Source: Myxococcus landrumus (lineage in GTDB: Bacteria; Myxococcota; Myxococcia; Myxococcales; Myxococcaceae). From it: 64,000 nt of DNA. The stretch spans positions 5,778,001 to 5,842,000 of the forward strand of contig NZ_CP071091.1 of the NCBI RefSeq assembly GCF_017301635.1, in the 5' to 3' direction. Each line of letters opens with the position of its first letter. Position 1 is the stretch's first letter. Under the pieces are notes generated by a model that ran no database searches, was not told the DNA's origin, and saw only the letters and a list, made by a program, of their open reading frames with translations. Position numbers and translations under genes: made by a program. Below are positions 44,167 to 53,343 of this stretch, one piece after another.

Positions 44167-44814
44167 CTACTCGTACTTCTGGACGGGGGGCTCGTGCCGG
44201 GCGGCCTCGGCCCACTTCAGGAAGCCGGGATGGGAGACCAGCGCGTCCCGGTACGCGTCGCACACGGGGTCCAGCGACACCTCGTAGGTGACGAAGCGCG
44301 TGGCCACGGGCGTGTAGAAGGCGTCCGCGATGGTGAAGTGGCCAAAGAGGTACGGGCCGCCTTTGCCGAAGCGGGCGCGGCAGTCGTTCCAGATTTGCTG
44401 GACGCGGCGGACGGCCTCCATGGCGCTGGGGGTCCGGCCCTGGCCGGGCTTGCGAGCGCGCAGGTTCATTCCCATGTGCTCGCGCAGCGCCTCGAAGCCC
44501 GAGTGCATCTCCGCCGTCACGGCGCGCGCCACCGCGCGAGCCTCGCGCGACTCGGGCCACAAGCGGGCCTCCGGGAAGGTGTCCGCCAGGTACTCGCAGA
44601 TGGCCAGCGAGTCCCAGATGAGGAGGTCACCGTGCTTGAGCAGCGGCACGCGCCCGCTGGGCGAGACACGGGCGATGCGCTCGGCGGTGTCCGGCCGGTC
44701 CAGTTGGATGACCTCCTCCTGGAAGGGCTGCCCCGTCTGGGCGAGCGCCATGTACGGACGGAGCGACCACGAGGAGTAGTTCTTCGAGCCAACGACGAGG
44801 GTGAGTTGGGTCAT
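44167..44814 (-). CDS. Glutathione S-transferase family protein
   Basis: A 215-residue GST-like protein. The N-terminal thioredoxin-like domain begins SKNYSSWSLRPYMAL, with Ser in the active-site position, and has GRVPLLKHGDLLIWDSLAI (cis-Pro and the glutathione gamma-glutamyl-binding Asp-Ser). The C-terminal domain is helical. The substrate is unknown. It is convergent with the glycosyltransferase gene, only 7 bp apart. Confidence 0.85.
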   Translation of the reverse strand: MTQLTLVVGSKNYSSWSLRPYMALAQTGQPFQEEVIQLDRPDTAERIARVSPSGRVPLLKHGDLLIWDSLAICEYLADTFPEARLWPESREARAVARAVTAEMHSGFEALREHMGMNLRARKPGQGRTPSAMEAVRRVQQIWNDCRARFGKGGPYLFGHFTIADAFYTPVATRFVTYEVSLDPVCDAYRDALVSHPGFLKWAEAARHEPPVQKYE

Positions 44815-44855
44815 GCGGCGCACCGTAACGCCACGCATGACCGGACACCCGAGAT

Positions 44856-45455
44856 TCAGTGTGCGGCGGTGCCCCGGCTCAACAGGGAGCGCATGCGCGA
44901 CAGCCAGGGCCGGCGGTGGCTGCTGTCGGGCGGGTCGATGCGGTAGACGGCGACAGGGAGACGGATGTTCTTCATCTCGCCCCGGCCCAGGCGCACGGGC
45001 GGAGAGGAGAGATGTCCTTCGACCTGGCGGGCCACGGACTCGCTGACGTAGAGCGTGCCGGGCCGCGCGAGCGATTCGATGCGCGCCGCCAGGTTGACGC
45101 CTTCGCCGAAGACGTCGCCATCGCGGTGCACCACCATGCCGACGTGGACCCCCACGCGCATGACGACGCGGCGGTCGGCGGCCACCACGCCATTGCGCAC
45201 CTCGAGTGCACGATGAAGCTCCAACCCGAAATCCACCGCGGACGGTCCCCCCTCGAATTCGAGCAGGAAGCCGTCATCGAGCCGCTTCACTTCACGGCCG
45301 CCGTGACGCGGTAGCAACTCACGGACGAGTAACGCGTGTTCCTCGCGCACCACCTGCTGGAGCGCTTCATCACGCCAGGACTGACGGACCACGGCCTCGA
45401 TGCCCGTGAACAGGATGGCCGCCAGTTTTCCCAGCTCGGGTGCCTCCACCACCAT
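44856..45455 (-). CDS. Degenerate class III adenylate/guanylate cyclase
   Basis: A 199-residue single-domain class III cyclase homologue. It has the transition-state Asn and Arg (EGVNLAARIES) and MRVGVHVGMV. The first metal Asp (expected in an LFADI-like motif) is Gly: ILFTGIEA. The second metal region reads KRLDDGFLLEF. It is therefore probably inactive or altered, and may be a binding module. I chose the ATG at 45455 because GGGAG lies 8-9 bp upstream; the ATG at 45470 is the alternative. Confidence 0.75.
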   Translation of the reverse strand: MVVEAPELGKLAAILFTGIEAVVRQSWRDEALQQVVREEHALLVRELLPRHGGREVKRLDDGFLLEFEGGPSAVDFGLELHRALEVRNGVVAADRRVVMRVGVHVGMVVHRDGDVFGEGVNLAARIESLARPGTLYVSESVARQVEGHLSSPPVRLGRGEMKNIRLPVAVYRIDPPDSSHRRPWLSRMRSLLSRGTAAH

Positions 45456-45470
45456 TCGTTCGTCTCCCAT

Positions 45471-45997
45471 CCCCCCGATGCCGAATGTTGAGAACAATAC
45501 TCCAGGACGAGGTCTCCAATGCCAGCCCTGCCCCCCGCCACGGCGAGGACTGGAATCGGATGACCCCTCGCCCTGGGAGGGCGCGGCCATGCCACGTGTG
45601 TGTGTGAGTCCCTCCCCCTCCCCCCAAGGGCCGCCACGAGCGCCTCGTCCCAACGGGCGAGCAACTGTGTGGTGGTCGGCAACCCGTGAAAAGGCCCTGT
45701 TCAGCCCTATCAGGATAGTTCATCGCGCAATTCGCGCAAAAACCACCCATGAGGATGGATGGCTCCGTGTTTGACGCACAACGCGATGAGTCAGGTGGGT
45801 TTCCCCAACTTGACGCTCGTGGACACATGCGCCTGCGGGAACACCGCCTGCGGGCCTGAAACACGCGATGTGTCGCGGCTCGTTGATGACGCGGCTTCGC
45901 GTCAGCGGCGTGTGACTGAGACACGAGACACTGAGTCAGGGGCGACCGTCATGTCTCAAGGTGGCTCGCATGTCTCACCGCGAAGCACACGGCGGAC
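45471..45997. other. 527-bp non-coding region upstream of the cyclase-like gene
   Basis: No supported gene. It has an AT-richer patch around 45700-45770 (a likely promoter region for the minus-strand cyclase gene) with the near-repeat CGCGCAATTCGCGCAA. It also holds three heptamers TGAGACA/TGTCTCA at 45917-45923, 45952-45958 and 45971-45977; a fourth lies at 46020-46026 inside the adjacent kinase gene. Confidence 0.5.
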
Positions 45998-47680
45998 TCA
46001 GGCGTCGAGCCTTGTTCCCTGAGACAAGCAGCAGTCAGGAACGACTCTCGACGCGGAGCCACTCGAAGGCACGGCCGTTGAAGTCCTCGAGGATGAGAAC
46101 GAGGACCGGAGCAGCCACAGCCCCGCACCCAGGGCCGCGAGCACCACCATCACCACCGCGACACGAACCCAGCGCTGACGCGAGCCGAGCGACACGACAC
46201 CGTGCGAAGGAGAGCGAATCGTCTCCGGCTCGGGAAACGCGTCGAGCTCCTCTGGAGCAGGAGGCTTCGCGACAGCGGGGGCGCTCACGCCGTGAGGGCG
46301 CGCGAGGACCGGGGGCGCCGCCAGGGCGACATCCGGAGGCCCCACCGAGAGCGGACGCGGTGACAGGACCGGCATCGCGTCATCCGGCACCGGCGGCGCG
46401 ATAGGGACGGCCTTGGGTGGGGAGACGCGGACCGACTTCCCGAAGAGCCCCACGGGTGAGGACTCGGGCGAGCGGGAGACGTGTCCCTGGGCCGAGACAG
46501 CGTGTACCTCCGCCGCGTGCCGAGGCTCTCCCAGTGAGCGATGGGCGTGCGCGGCGTCCCGCTCCGAGCGTCGCGGCCCCTCCGCCGCGTGACCGGACTC
46601 ATCGCGCGTGGCCCGCTGAACAGGCTCCGCCAGCGCGGGCGCCACACCGCGCTCGGGAGGCCGCCGGGGCGCCGCGGGCACGGTGGGGGGCCTCGATGGC
46701 GGAGACGCGATGGGCCGGGGCTGCACCGTCGCGGTGGGGCCCTGCGCCGCGGACTGGACAGGCGCCAGCCTGGGCGCATCCGGCGGCGGTGTCACCGTCC
46801 GCAGCGGCGTCCCCGTCAGCGCCGCGATGAACGCGCTGACATCCACGAACCGGTCCTCCGGCCGCTTCGCCAGCGCCTTCTCGACGGCCCGCACCACATG
46901 CGCCGGCGTCTCGGGAGCCAGCACCGCGAGCGGCTCCGGTGGATCATAGACGATGCGGTAGATGAGTTCCGGAAGGATGCCCTCGTCCTTGAAGGGCAGC
47001 CTGCGCGCCAGCATCTCGTAGACCATGCACCCGAACGAGAAGATGTCCGTCCTCGGGTCCACGTCCTTGTTCTTCCCCGTCGCCTGCTCCGGGGCCATGT
47101 ACTGCGGCGTGCCCAGCAGGATGGCGTCCTGCGTCTGCACCGTCTTCGAGTCGATGATTTTCGAGATGCCGAAGTCGAGCAGCTTCACGTGCTCCACCGC
47201 CATCCCCGCCACTTCCATGGGCACCAGGAACACGTTGCCGGGCTTCAAGTCCCGGTGCACCACGCCCGCCCCGTGCGCCGCCTGGAGCGCGGAGCCCATC
47301 TGCCTCGCAATCGAATACACCTCCGCCAGCGTCAGCGGCGCGCCCTTGCGCAGCCGCCGCGACAGCGGGACGCCGCGCAGGTGCTCCATCACCAGGAACG
47401 GCGACCCGTCCTCCAGCGCGTCGAAGTCAATGACCTCCACGATGTTGGGGTGCCCCAGCCTCGACGCAATCTCCGCCTCCCTCCGGAAGCGCAGATAGAC
47501 TTCCTTCCCCAGCGACGCGTCGTGCCTCAGGACCTTGATGGCCACCTGCCGGCCCGGAAGCCGCAGATGACGCGCCAGGAAGACCGTGCCCATGCCACCC
47601 CGGCCGAGCACGCCCGAAATCTCGTACGTGTCCCTCAGCACCGTTCCGAGGGGGATGTCTTTCGTTGTCGAGGAACTCAT
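45998..47680 (-). CDS. Ser/Thr protein kinase with Pro-rich linker and C-terminal TM
   Basis: A 560-residue kinase. The Hanks domain has LGRGGMGTVF, VAIKVL, VHRDLKPGN, LLDFGISK and GTPQYMAPEQ, all canonical. After it comes a long Pro/Ala/Arg-rich linker of about 220 residues, then one TM segment (VAVVMVVLAALGAGLWLL) and a short tail. It should be a typical PASTA-less receptor-like kinase. The ATG at 47680 is the start of the conserved N terminus; the ribosome binding site is weak. Confidence 0.9.
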   Translation of the reverse strand: MSSSTTKDIPLGTVLRDTYEISGVLGRGGMGTVFLARHLRLPGRQVAIKVLRHDASLGKEVYLRFRREAEIASRLGHPNIVEVIDFDALEDGSPFLVMEHLRGVPLSRRLRKGAPLTLAEVYSIARQMGSALQAAHGAGVVHRDLKPGNVFLVPMEVAGMAVEHVKLLDFGISKIIDSKTVQTQDAILLGTPQYMAPEQATGKNKDVDPRTDIFSFGCMVYEMLARRLPFKDEGILPELIYRIVYDPPEPLAVLAPETPAHVVRAVEKALAKRPEDRFVDVSAFIAALTGTPLRTVTPPPDAPRLAPVQSAAQGPTATVQPRPIASPPSRPPTVPAAPRRPPERGVAPALAEPVQRATRDESGHAAEGPRRSERDAAHAHRSLGEPRHAAEVHAVSAQGHVSRSPESSPVGLFGKSVRVSPPKAVPIAPPVPDDAMPVLSPRPLSVGPPDVALAAPPVLARPHGVSAPAVAKPPAPEELDAFPEPETIRSPSHGVVSLGSRQRWVRVAVVMVVLAALGAGLWLLRSSFSSSRTSTAVPSSGSASRVVPDCCLSQGTRLDA

Positions 47681-47856
47681 GAAAGGACGGTCTTCACTCC
47701 AGAAGCCGCATTCTATCCTGGAGCCCCTGACACGCCTTGGCCAGTCACCTGACGAGTTGGCGGGCCCTCGGTCCTCGCGGGAATCCGCAGGGTCCCAACC
47801 TACCAGCACCTCCCCCACCTGTGCCCGCTATCGACTTCTCACAGGCTGAGGAAGCC

Positions 47857-47890
47857 GGGACCACCGTCGGAGTCCGACCCCGGTGGCCCC
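47857..47890 (-). terminator. Terminator-like hairpin after the S46 peptidase
   Basis: Nested inverted repeats: CCACCG (47861-47866) with CGGTGG (47881-47886), and inside them TCGGA with TCCGA. It lies just downstream of the peptidase stop at 47903 and upstream of the kinase. Confidence 0.55.
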
Positions 47891-47902
47891 TCGTCCTGGG
47901 CC

Positions 47903-49981
47903 CTACTTCGCGGGTGAGGCGGCCACCTCGCTGGCGGCGCGCAGCTCACGGACCACGTGTCCGGCGCCGTACACATGCTCCAGGGCCGCGAGGAGGCCGT
48001 CCCCGTGCACGGCCACGGAGCGGTTGGTCTCCGGGACATACGCATAGCGGCCGCCCAGCGAGTGCAGGTTGCCGTCGAAGACGAGCCCCACCACGCGCCC
48101 GTCGCGGTCCACCATGGGAGAGCCGGAGTTGCCGCCGATGATGTCGTTGGTGGTGGCCACGTCCAGCGGCGTCGAGTCGGGCACCTTGCCGCGCGCCTTC
48201 AGCCACGAGTCCGGCAGCTTGAAGGGGTCCTTGCCCGTGTGCCGCGCATACGCGCCGCCAAAGGTGGTGAGCGCCGCCACCGGACGGCCATTCTCCTCCC
48301 AGCCCTTCACCTGTCCCGCGTTGAGGCGCAGCGTGAAGGTCGCATCCGGATAGCCGGAGGTGCCGTACACGGCCAGGCGCGCCTTCGCGAGCCGCTCGCC
48401 GTTGCGACGGAGCACCGCCTCCACCGTGTCCTCGTAGCGATTGCGCACCGCGCGCGCCTGCGCGTCCACCTTGCGCGCGAACAGCAGCATCGGGTCCTTC
48501 GACGCCTCCACCGCCGCCTTGCCTCCCTCCAGCAGCGCCTGCCGCGTCTTCACGTCGCCCAGCTTCGTGCCGCGCACCAGCGCGCGGGCCAGGTCCTCGG
48601 GAGACTCGGAGCCCAGCACCTCGCGCACGAACGGGTCATCCGCGCCCAGCGTCTCGCGCAGCCGGCCCAGGCCAAACGCCAGCAGCGTCTCGTCCAGGTC
48701 CTTGGCGATGGGCGCCGAGCGCAGCAGTTGCTGACGCAGCGACGGCACCTGCGCATCGGTGTACTCGCGCAGGCGCGTGGCGTTGGGCTTGGGCAGCTCC
48801 TCGGCGGCGCGCACCAGATGCCGCGCGATGGAGTAGAGCTCCGAGGAGAACGCATCCCCGGCCTCCTTCATGCGGTACTCGGGCATCAGGCGGCGGTACT
48901 CATCCAGCGCCTTCGCCGTCTCGTCCCACGCTCCCGCCGTGGCGGCCTTCAAGTCCGCGTGGGCCTCCACGCGCTGACGCAGCTCCGCCTCTTCCTGTCG
49001 CTTGCGCGCGAACAGCGCGGGGTCCGCCAGCGCCTGGTGACGGCCTCGCAGCGACTTCAGCCCGTTCTCCACCGCGCGCAGCTTCGCGCGGGTGACGCGG
49101 TAGCGCTCCGGGGAGCTGGCCGCGAACGACTTCAACATGCCGCGCGTCTCCGAGAGCATCATCACCATGTACGGCAGGTACACGTCGCGATGGGACTCCA
49201 GCTCCGCGACGGTGACCTTGCGGTCCGTCCCGCCCGGGTGGCCCGAGACGAAGACCAGGTCGCCTTCCTTCGCGCCCTCCTTCGCCCACGGCAGGTAGTC
49301 CGGGCTCTTCGCCGGCGCGTCGTCCTTCCACACGCGCATGAAGGCCACGTCGTAGCCGAAGCGCGGGAAGTTGAAGTTGTCCGGGTCCCCGCCGAACGCG
49401 GCCATGGAGAACTCCGGCGCGAAGACCAGGCGCACGTCCTGGAAGCGGCGGTACTCGTAGAGGTGATACTTGCCGCCGTTGAACAACGTCACCACATCAC
49501 AGCGCACGTCGGTGGAGGTGACACACTCGGACTCCACCGCGGACATCTCCCGCTTGAGCGCGGTGTTGAAGGCCGGGCCCGTCAGCCCCTTCGTCGCCTT
49601 GTTCATCCGCTCGGTGACGTCCGTCATCTTCACGAGCTGGTTGGCCTCCACCTTGGGACAGCGGCGCTCCTGCGCGGGAGTCCGGGCGAGGAAGCCCTTC
49701 GCCAGCAGGTCCTCCTTGGGCGAGGACAGGTCTTCGATACATCCACGGATGCAGTGGTGATTCGTCATCACCAGACCCTCTGGCGACACGAAGCTGGCCG
49801 AGCAGCCCCCCGCGAGCCTCACCGAGCCCAGCCGGACCTTGTCCAGCCATGCCTGCGTGGGCGTGAAGCCATGCGCCTTGCTCACCGTCTCCACGGGAAA
49901 GGCGTCATAGGTCCACATGCCCTCGTCCGCGACGGCGGGGAGGGCCATGAGCAAGCCGAGTGCGAGCAATGCGCGGTCCAC
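47903..49981 (-). CDS. S46-family dipeptidyl peptidase (DPP7-type)
   Basis: A 692-residue exported serine peptidase. It has a signal peptide (ALLALGLLMALPAVA), a chymotrypsin-like fold with TNHHC holding the catalytic His (75-76), the Asp in GYDVAFMRVW, and the Ser in IIGGNSGSPM. At the S1 specificity position, 18 residues after the catalytic Ser, it has Gly (FDGN) rather than Arg, which in this family means preference for hydrophobic P1 residues (DPP7) rather than acidic ones (DPP11). The GTG at 49981 gives a proper signal peptide. It probably degrades prey-derived peptides. Confidence 0.93.
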   Translation of the reverse strand: MDRALLALGLLMALPAVADEGMWTYDAFPVETVSKAHGFTPTQAWLDKVRLGSVRLAGGCSASFVSPEGLVMTNHHCIRGCIEDLSSPKEDLLAKGFLARTPAQERRCPKVEANQLVKMTDVTERMNKATKGLTGPAFNTALKREMSAVESECVTSTDVRCDVVTLFNGGKYHLYEYRRFQDVRLVFAPEFSMAAFGGDPDNFNFPRFGYDVAFMRVWKDDAPAKSPDYLPWAKEGAKEGDLVFVSGHPGGTDRKVTVAELESHRDVYLPYMVMMLSETRGMLKSFAASSPERYRVTRAKLRAVENGLKSLRGRHQALADPALFARKRQEEAELRQRVEAHADLKAATAGAWDETAKALDEYRRLMPEYRMKEAGDAFSSELYSIARHLVRAAEELPKPNATRLREYTDAQVPSLRQQLLRSAPIAKDLDETLLAFGLGRLRETLGADDPFVREVLGSESPEDLARALVRGTKLGDVKTRQALLEGGKAAVEASKDPMLLFARKVDAQARAVRNRYEDTVEAVLRRNGERLAKARLAVYGTSGYPDATFTLRLNAGQVKGWEENGRPVAALTTFGGAYARHTGKDPFKLPDSWLKARGKVPDSTPLDVATTNDIIGGNSGSPMVDRDGRVVGLVFDGNLHSLGGRYAYVPETNRSVAVHGDGLLAALEHVYGAGHVVRELRAASEVAASPAK

Positions 49982-50088
49982 GAATGTTCGTCCTTCTGGA
50001 TGGCGGTTGAGAACAGCGCCGGTCAACGTGTGCTCGTCGGGAGCATTCCCGAGGGGATTCACGCGGCGCGTCAGGTATGGTGGAGACA

Positions 50089-51231
50089 ATGGCCGCGAAG
50101 CACCACATCTATCTCGTCCCTGGGTTTTTCGGGTTCATCAACCTGGGCGAGCTTGTCTACTTTGGACACGCGCTCGACTACCTGAAGGCGGAGCTGGCCC
50201 GGCGGGGAATGGGAGAGTCGGAGGTCGTCATCGTCCTGTCGCATCCGACGGCGTCCATCCGCACGCGGGCGGCGGATCTGCTCAAGGCGGTCCAGGAGAC
50301 GGCGGGCGGAGATGACGGTCCCATCCATCTGGTGGGGCACTCGACGGGTGGACTGGACGCACGGCTGTTCGTCAGCCCGGGGGCGCAGCTCGCGGAGGGC
50401 CTGGAGCTGGAGCCCTTCGCGCGGCGCGTGCGCTCGGTGGTGACGGTGTCCACGCCGCACGCGGGCACGCCGCTGGCGTCGTTCTTCCTGGGCCTGTTCG
50501 GTCAGCGGCTCTTGAAGCTGCTCTCGCTGTTCACCGTGTATGTGCTGCGCTTCGGGCGGCTGCCGCTGCGCGTGGTGTTCCGCTTCGGGCACCTGATGTC
50601 TCGCGTGGATGACCAGCTCGGCTGGAAGCAGACCCTGCTGGACCAGCTCTATGACCAGTTGTTGGGAGACTTCTCCTCCGAGCGGCGCGACGCGGTGGCG
50701 AAGTTCCTGAGCGACGTGGGCAACGACACGTCGCTGATTCCGCAGCTCACGCCAGAGGGCATCGACCTGTTCAACGCGAGCACGGTGGACCGGCCCGGCG
50801 TGCGCTACGGCTCGGTGGTGACACAGGCCCGGCCGCCTTCGCTGCGCACGCGGTTGTCGGCGGGACTGGACCCCTACGCGCAGCTCACGCACACCATCTA
50901 CGCCTTCGTGTACGGGCAGACGCAGCGGATGCCGCTGACGGCGCTCCCGCCCCACACGCCCGCGCAGTCGGCGGCGCTGATACAGGCGTATGGGGCGATG
51001 CCCGGCCCCACCGCGTGTGATGGCATCGTGCCCACGCGCTCGCAGGTCTACGGACGGGTGCTCGCGGCGGTGCGCGCGGACCACCTGGACGCCATCGGCC
51101 ACTTCGACCAGCCCGCGCACCAGCCTCCGCACGTCGACTGGCTCATCTCCGGCTCTGGCTTCCGTCGGCCTCAGTTCGAGGCCATGTGGAAGAGCATCAC
51201 GGACTTCCTGCTCGAGGACGAGAAGCGCTGA
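50089..51231 (+). CDS. Alpha/beta hydrolase, lipase-like
   Basis: A 380-residue alpha/beta hydrolase with IYLVPGFFGFINLGELVYF near the start (oxyanion-hole region) and nucleophile motif LVGHSTGGLDARL; STPHAGTP resembles lipases. It is likely an esterase or triacylglycerol lipase. There is no signal peptide. The start is uncertain between ATG 50077 and 50089. It is divergent from the S46 peptidase, and its 3' end overlaps the convergent MocR gene by 35 bp. Confidence 0.82.
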   Translation: MAAKHHIYLVPGFFGFINLGELVYFGHALDYLKAELARRGMGESEVVIVLSHPTASIRTRAADLLKAVQETAGGDDGPIHLVGHSTGGLDARLFVSPGAQLAEGLELEPFARRVRSVVTVSTPHAGTPLASFFLGLFGQRLLKLLSLFTVYVLRFGRLPLRVVFRFGHLMSRVDDQLGWKQTLLDQLYDQLLGDFSSERRDAVAKFLSDVGNDTSLIPQLTPEGIDLFNASTVDRPGVRYGSVVTQARPPSLRTRLSAGLDPYAQLTHTIYAFVYGQTQRMPLTALPPHTPAQSAALIQAYGAMPGPTACDGIVPTRSQVYGRVLAAVRADHLDAIGHFDQPAHQPPHVDWLISGSGFRRPQFEAMWKSITDFLLEDEKR

Positions 51232-52726
51232 GCTTCGAAGTGGACCGCCGCGGGGACAGGAGCAGTCCGCGCAGCGTCTTCACGGCCGCGCGCAGTCCCG
51301 CGGGGCTCGCGCCGGAAAAGCCCAGCAGCAGGCCCTGCTCCGCCCCGCGCCCCAGGTAGAGCGGAGACAGGCGCCGGGCCCCCAGGCGCCGCTCGTCCGC
51401 GCGGGCGATGAGGGACACTTCGGAGAACCCCGGGGCCAACAACGCGGTGAGGTGCATGCCCGCCTCCGAGGGGCCTGGTTGGAGCGCCTCGACTCCCTCG
51501 CGCTGGAGCGCATCCAGCAGCGCGTCACGCCGCTCCGCGTACACCAGCCGCATCTGCCGCAGGTGCGCCGCGTAGTGCCCCGCTTCCATGAAGTCCGCCA
51601 GCGCGGCCTGGGGCAGCGGTGGGGCATGGCCGTCCGTGGCGGCCCTCGCCGAGGTGAAGACGTCCACCAGCGGCTCCGGCACGACGAGGAAGGCCAGCCG
51701 CAGCGCGGGGAACATCACCTTGTTGAAGGTCCCCGCGTAGAGCACCCGGCCCGCCAGGTCCATGCCCTGCATCGCCGCGAGGGGCCGCGTCGCGTAGCGG
51801 AACTCGCTGTCGTAGTCGTCCTCGAACAGCCACATGCCGGAGGCCCGGGCATGCTCCAGCAAGGCAAACCTCCGCGTCAGGCTCATCGTCACGCCCAGCG
51901 GGTACTGATGCGAGGGCGTGACATAGGCGAGCCGAGCCCTCGGCGCACGCGCCCGCCCCACGTCCACGCGCAGCCCGTCCTCATCCACGGGCACCGGATG
52001 CAGTCGCGCTCCGGCGGACGCGAAGGCCACGCGGGCGCCCAGATACCCGGGCTCCTCCAGCCACACCCCATCCCCTTCATCCAGGAGCAGCCGCGCGGTG
52101 AGGTCCAGCGCCTGCTGCGTGCTGGAGAAGACCAGGACGCGCCGCCAGTCGCAGGGCACCCCGCGCGAGGGGCCCAGGTGCGCGGCGATGGCCTCACGCA
52201 GGACCCGCAGGCCCCCAGGCTCCCCCGCGGTCATCCGCGCAGGCGCCAACAAGCGCGCCTGCCTGGCCATGGCACGCGCCCACGGCTTCACGGGGAAGAG
52301 CTCCAGCGCGGGCAAGCAGGGCGTGAAGGGCCGCACATCGCTGGGCTCGGGCGGGAGCACCTCGCGCGCCAGGTGCCGTCCTCTCCGGGACAAGCCGGCT
52401 CGCGACGAAGCACCTCCACTCCGGACCGGCGCGGTGCGAGGCCGCCGCGCATGCTCTGGCAGGGCCACCACGCTGCCCGCGCCCACCCGCCGCTCCAGAA
52501 AGCCCTCCGCGTCCAGTTGCGAGAAGGCGAGCTCCACGGTGCCTCGGGACACTCCCAGCTCCAAGCAGAGCGCGCGCGTGGACGGCAGGCGGCTGCGAGG
52601 TGCCAGCGTCCCCGAGAGGATGGCCTCGCGGAGCCGCTCGTACAACCGCCGGTGGAGCGGCCCCTCTCCCGCCCCGGGGTCCAACGACAGGAAAGGCAGG
52701 GACATCCCCGCGGAGCGCTTCGGCAT
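51197..52726 (-). CDS. MocR/PdxR-family regulator (GntR HTH plus aminotransferase domain)
   Basis: A 509-residue transcriptional regulator: N-terminal GntR winged helix (YERLREAILSGTLAPRSRLPSTRALCLELGVSRGTV), then a type I aminotransferase-like domain with the PLP Lys in GTFNKVMFPALRLAF. MocR proteins bind PLP and sense a vitamin-like or amino-acid effector. It is divergent from the rhodanese gene, with an operator-like inverted repeat pair between them. The start is uncertain (ATG 52726 or 52705). Confidence 0.9.
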   Translation of the reverse strand: MPKRSAGMSLPFLSLDPGAGEGPLHRRLYERLREAILSGTLAPRSRLPSTRALCLELGVSRGTVELAFSQLDAEGFLERRVGAGSVVALPEHARRPRTAPVRSGGASSRAGLSRRGRHLAREVLPPEPSDVRPFTPCLPALELFPVKPWARAMARQARLLAPARMTAGEPGGLRVLREAIAAHLGPSRGVPCDWRRVLVFSSTQQALDLTARLLLDEGDGVWLEEPGYLGARVAFASAGARLHPVPVDEDGLRVDVGRARAPRARLAYVTPSHQYPLGVTMSLTRRFALLEHARASGMWLFEDDYDSEFRYATRPLAAMQGMDLAGRVLYAGTFNKVMFPALRLAFLVVPEPLVDVFTSARAATDGHAPPLPQAALADFMEAGHYAAHLRQMRLVYAERRDALLDALQREGVEALQPGPSEAGMHLTALLAPGFSEVSLIARADERRLGARRLSPLYLGRGAEQGLLLGFSGASPAGLRAAVKTLRGLLLSPRRSTSKLSASRPRAGSP

Positions 52727-52771
52727 GCACACTCTGTAGCCGTGGCACCGGCCCACGACAACCCAGGCCCC

Positions 52772-52823
52772 GGTGAAAGTGGTCCAGTCCTGCGCTCCAG
52801 AATGGTGCTTTCACCTGGACCAC
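52772..52823. promoter_or_regulatory. Predicted MocR operator between the regulator and rhodanese genes
   Basis: Two inverted repeats are interleaved: GTGGTCCAG (52779-52787) with CTGGACCAC (52815-52823), both perfect 9-mers, and GGTGAAAG (52772-52779) with CTTTCACC (52808-52815), perfect 8-mers. The half-site centres are about 36 bp apart. The position in the divergent region and the symmetry make it a good candidate operator for the MocR protein. Confidence 0.6.
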
Positions 52824-52870
52824 TCCTGACGCACTGTTCCTGGCAACGACATCCCGCACGGAGTCACGCC

Positions 52871-53326
52871 ATGCCCCCCGCCAGCACGCCCTTCTCCTTC
52901 GTCCTCGAGACTCCCGCCGCGCCGCCCGAGGAGGCCCGCCGCCACTTCCTGGCGAAGCTCTCCGTGGAGACGGACTCCGCCGACCTCCACCTGGACCTCG
53001 AGCGCGGCAAGCCCGGCATCGTCGTCGTGGATGTCCGCTCGCCAGAGGCCTACGCGGAGCGCCACATCCCGGGAGCCCTGAACCTGCCCGCGCGGACCCT
53101 CTCCGAGAGCACGACGGCGCACCTGAACAAGCAGGACGTCATCATCACCTACTGCTGGAGCCCCGGTTGCAACGGCTCCACCAAGGCCGCCGCGCGGCTG
53201 TCCGCGCTGGGCTTCCGCGTGAAGGAGCTCATCGGCGGAATCGAGTACTGGGTGAAGGAGGGCTTCCCCACCCAGGGCACGGCGCCCCAAGGCCAGGCCG
53301 TGTACCCCGAACGCCCGCCGCGCTGA
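52871..53326 (+). CDS. Rhodanese-domain sulfurtransferase
   Basis: A 151-residue single-domain rhodanese. The domain starts VVVDVRSPEAYAERHIPGA, and the active-site Cys lies in YCWSPGCNGSTKAA, the CNG(S/A)TKAA type found in bacterial single-domain rhodaneses. It would transfer sulfane sulfur. It is divergent from the MocR regulator, which probably controls it through the shared operator. GGAG precedes the ATG by about 9 bp. Confidence 0.88.
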   Translation: MPPASTPFSFVLETPAAPPEEARRHFLAKLSVETDSADLHLDLERGKPGIVVVDVRSPEAYAERHIPGALNLPARTLSESTTAHLNKQDVIITYCWSPGCNGSTKAAARLSALGFRVKELIGGIEYWVKEGFPTQGTAPQGQAVYPERPPR

Positions 53327-53343
53327 GCCCGGCCGCGCCGCGC

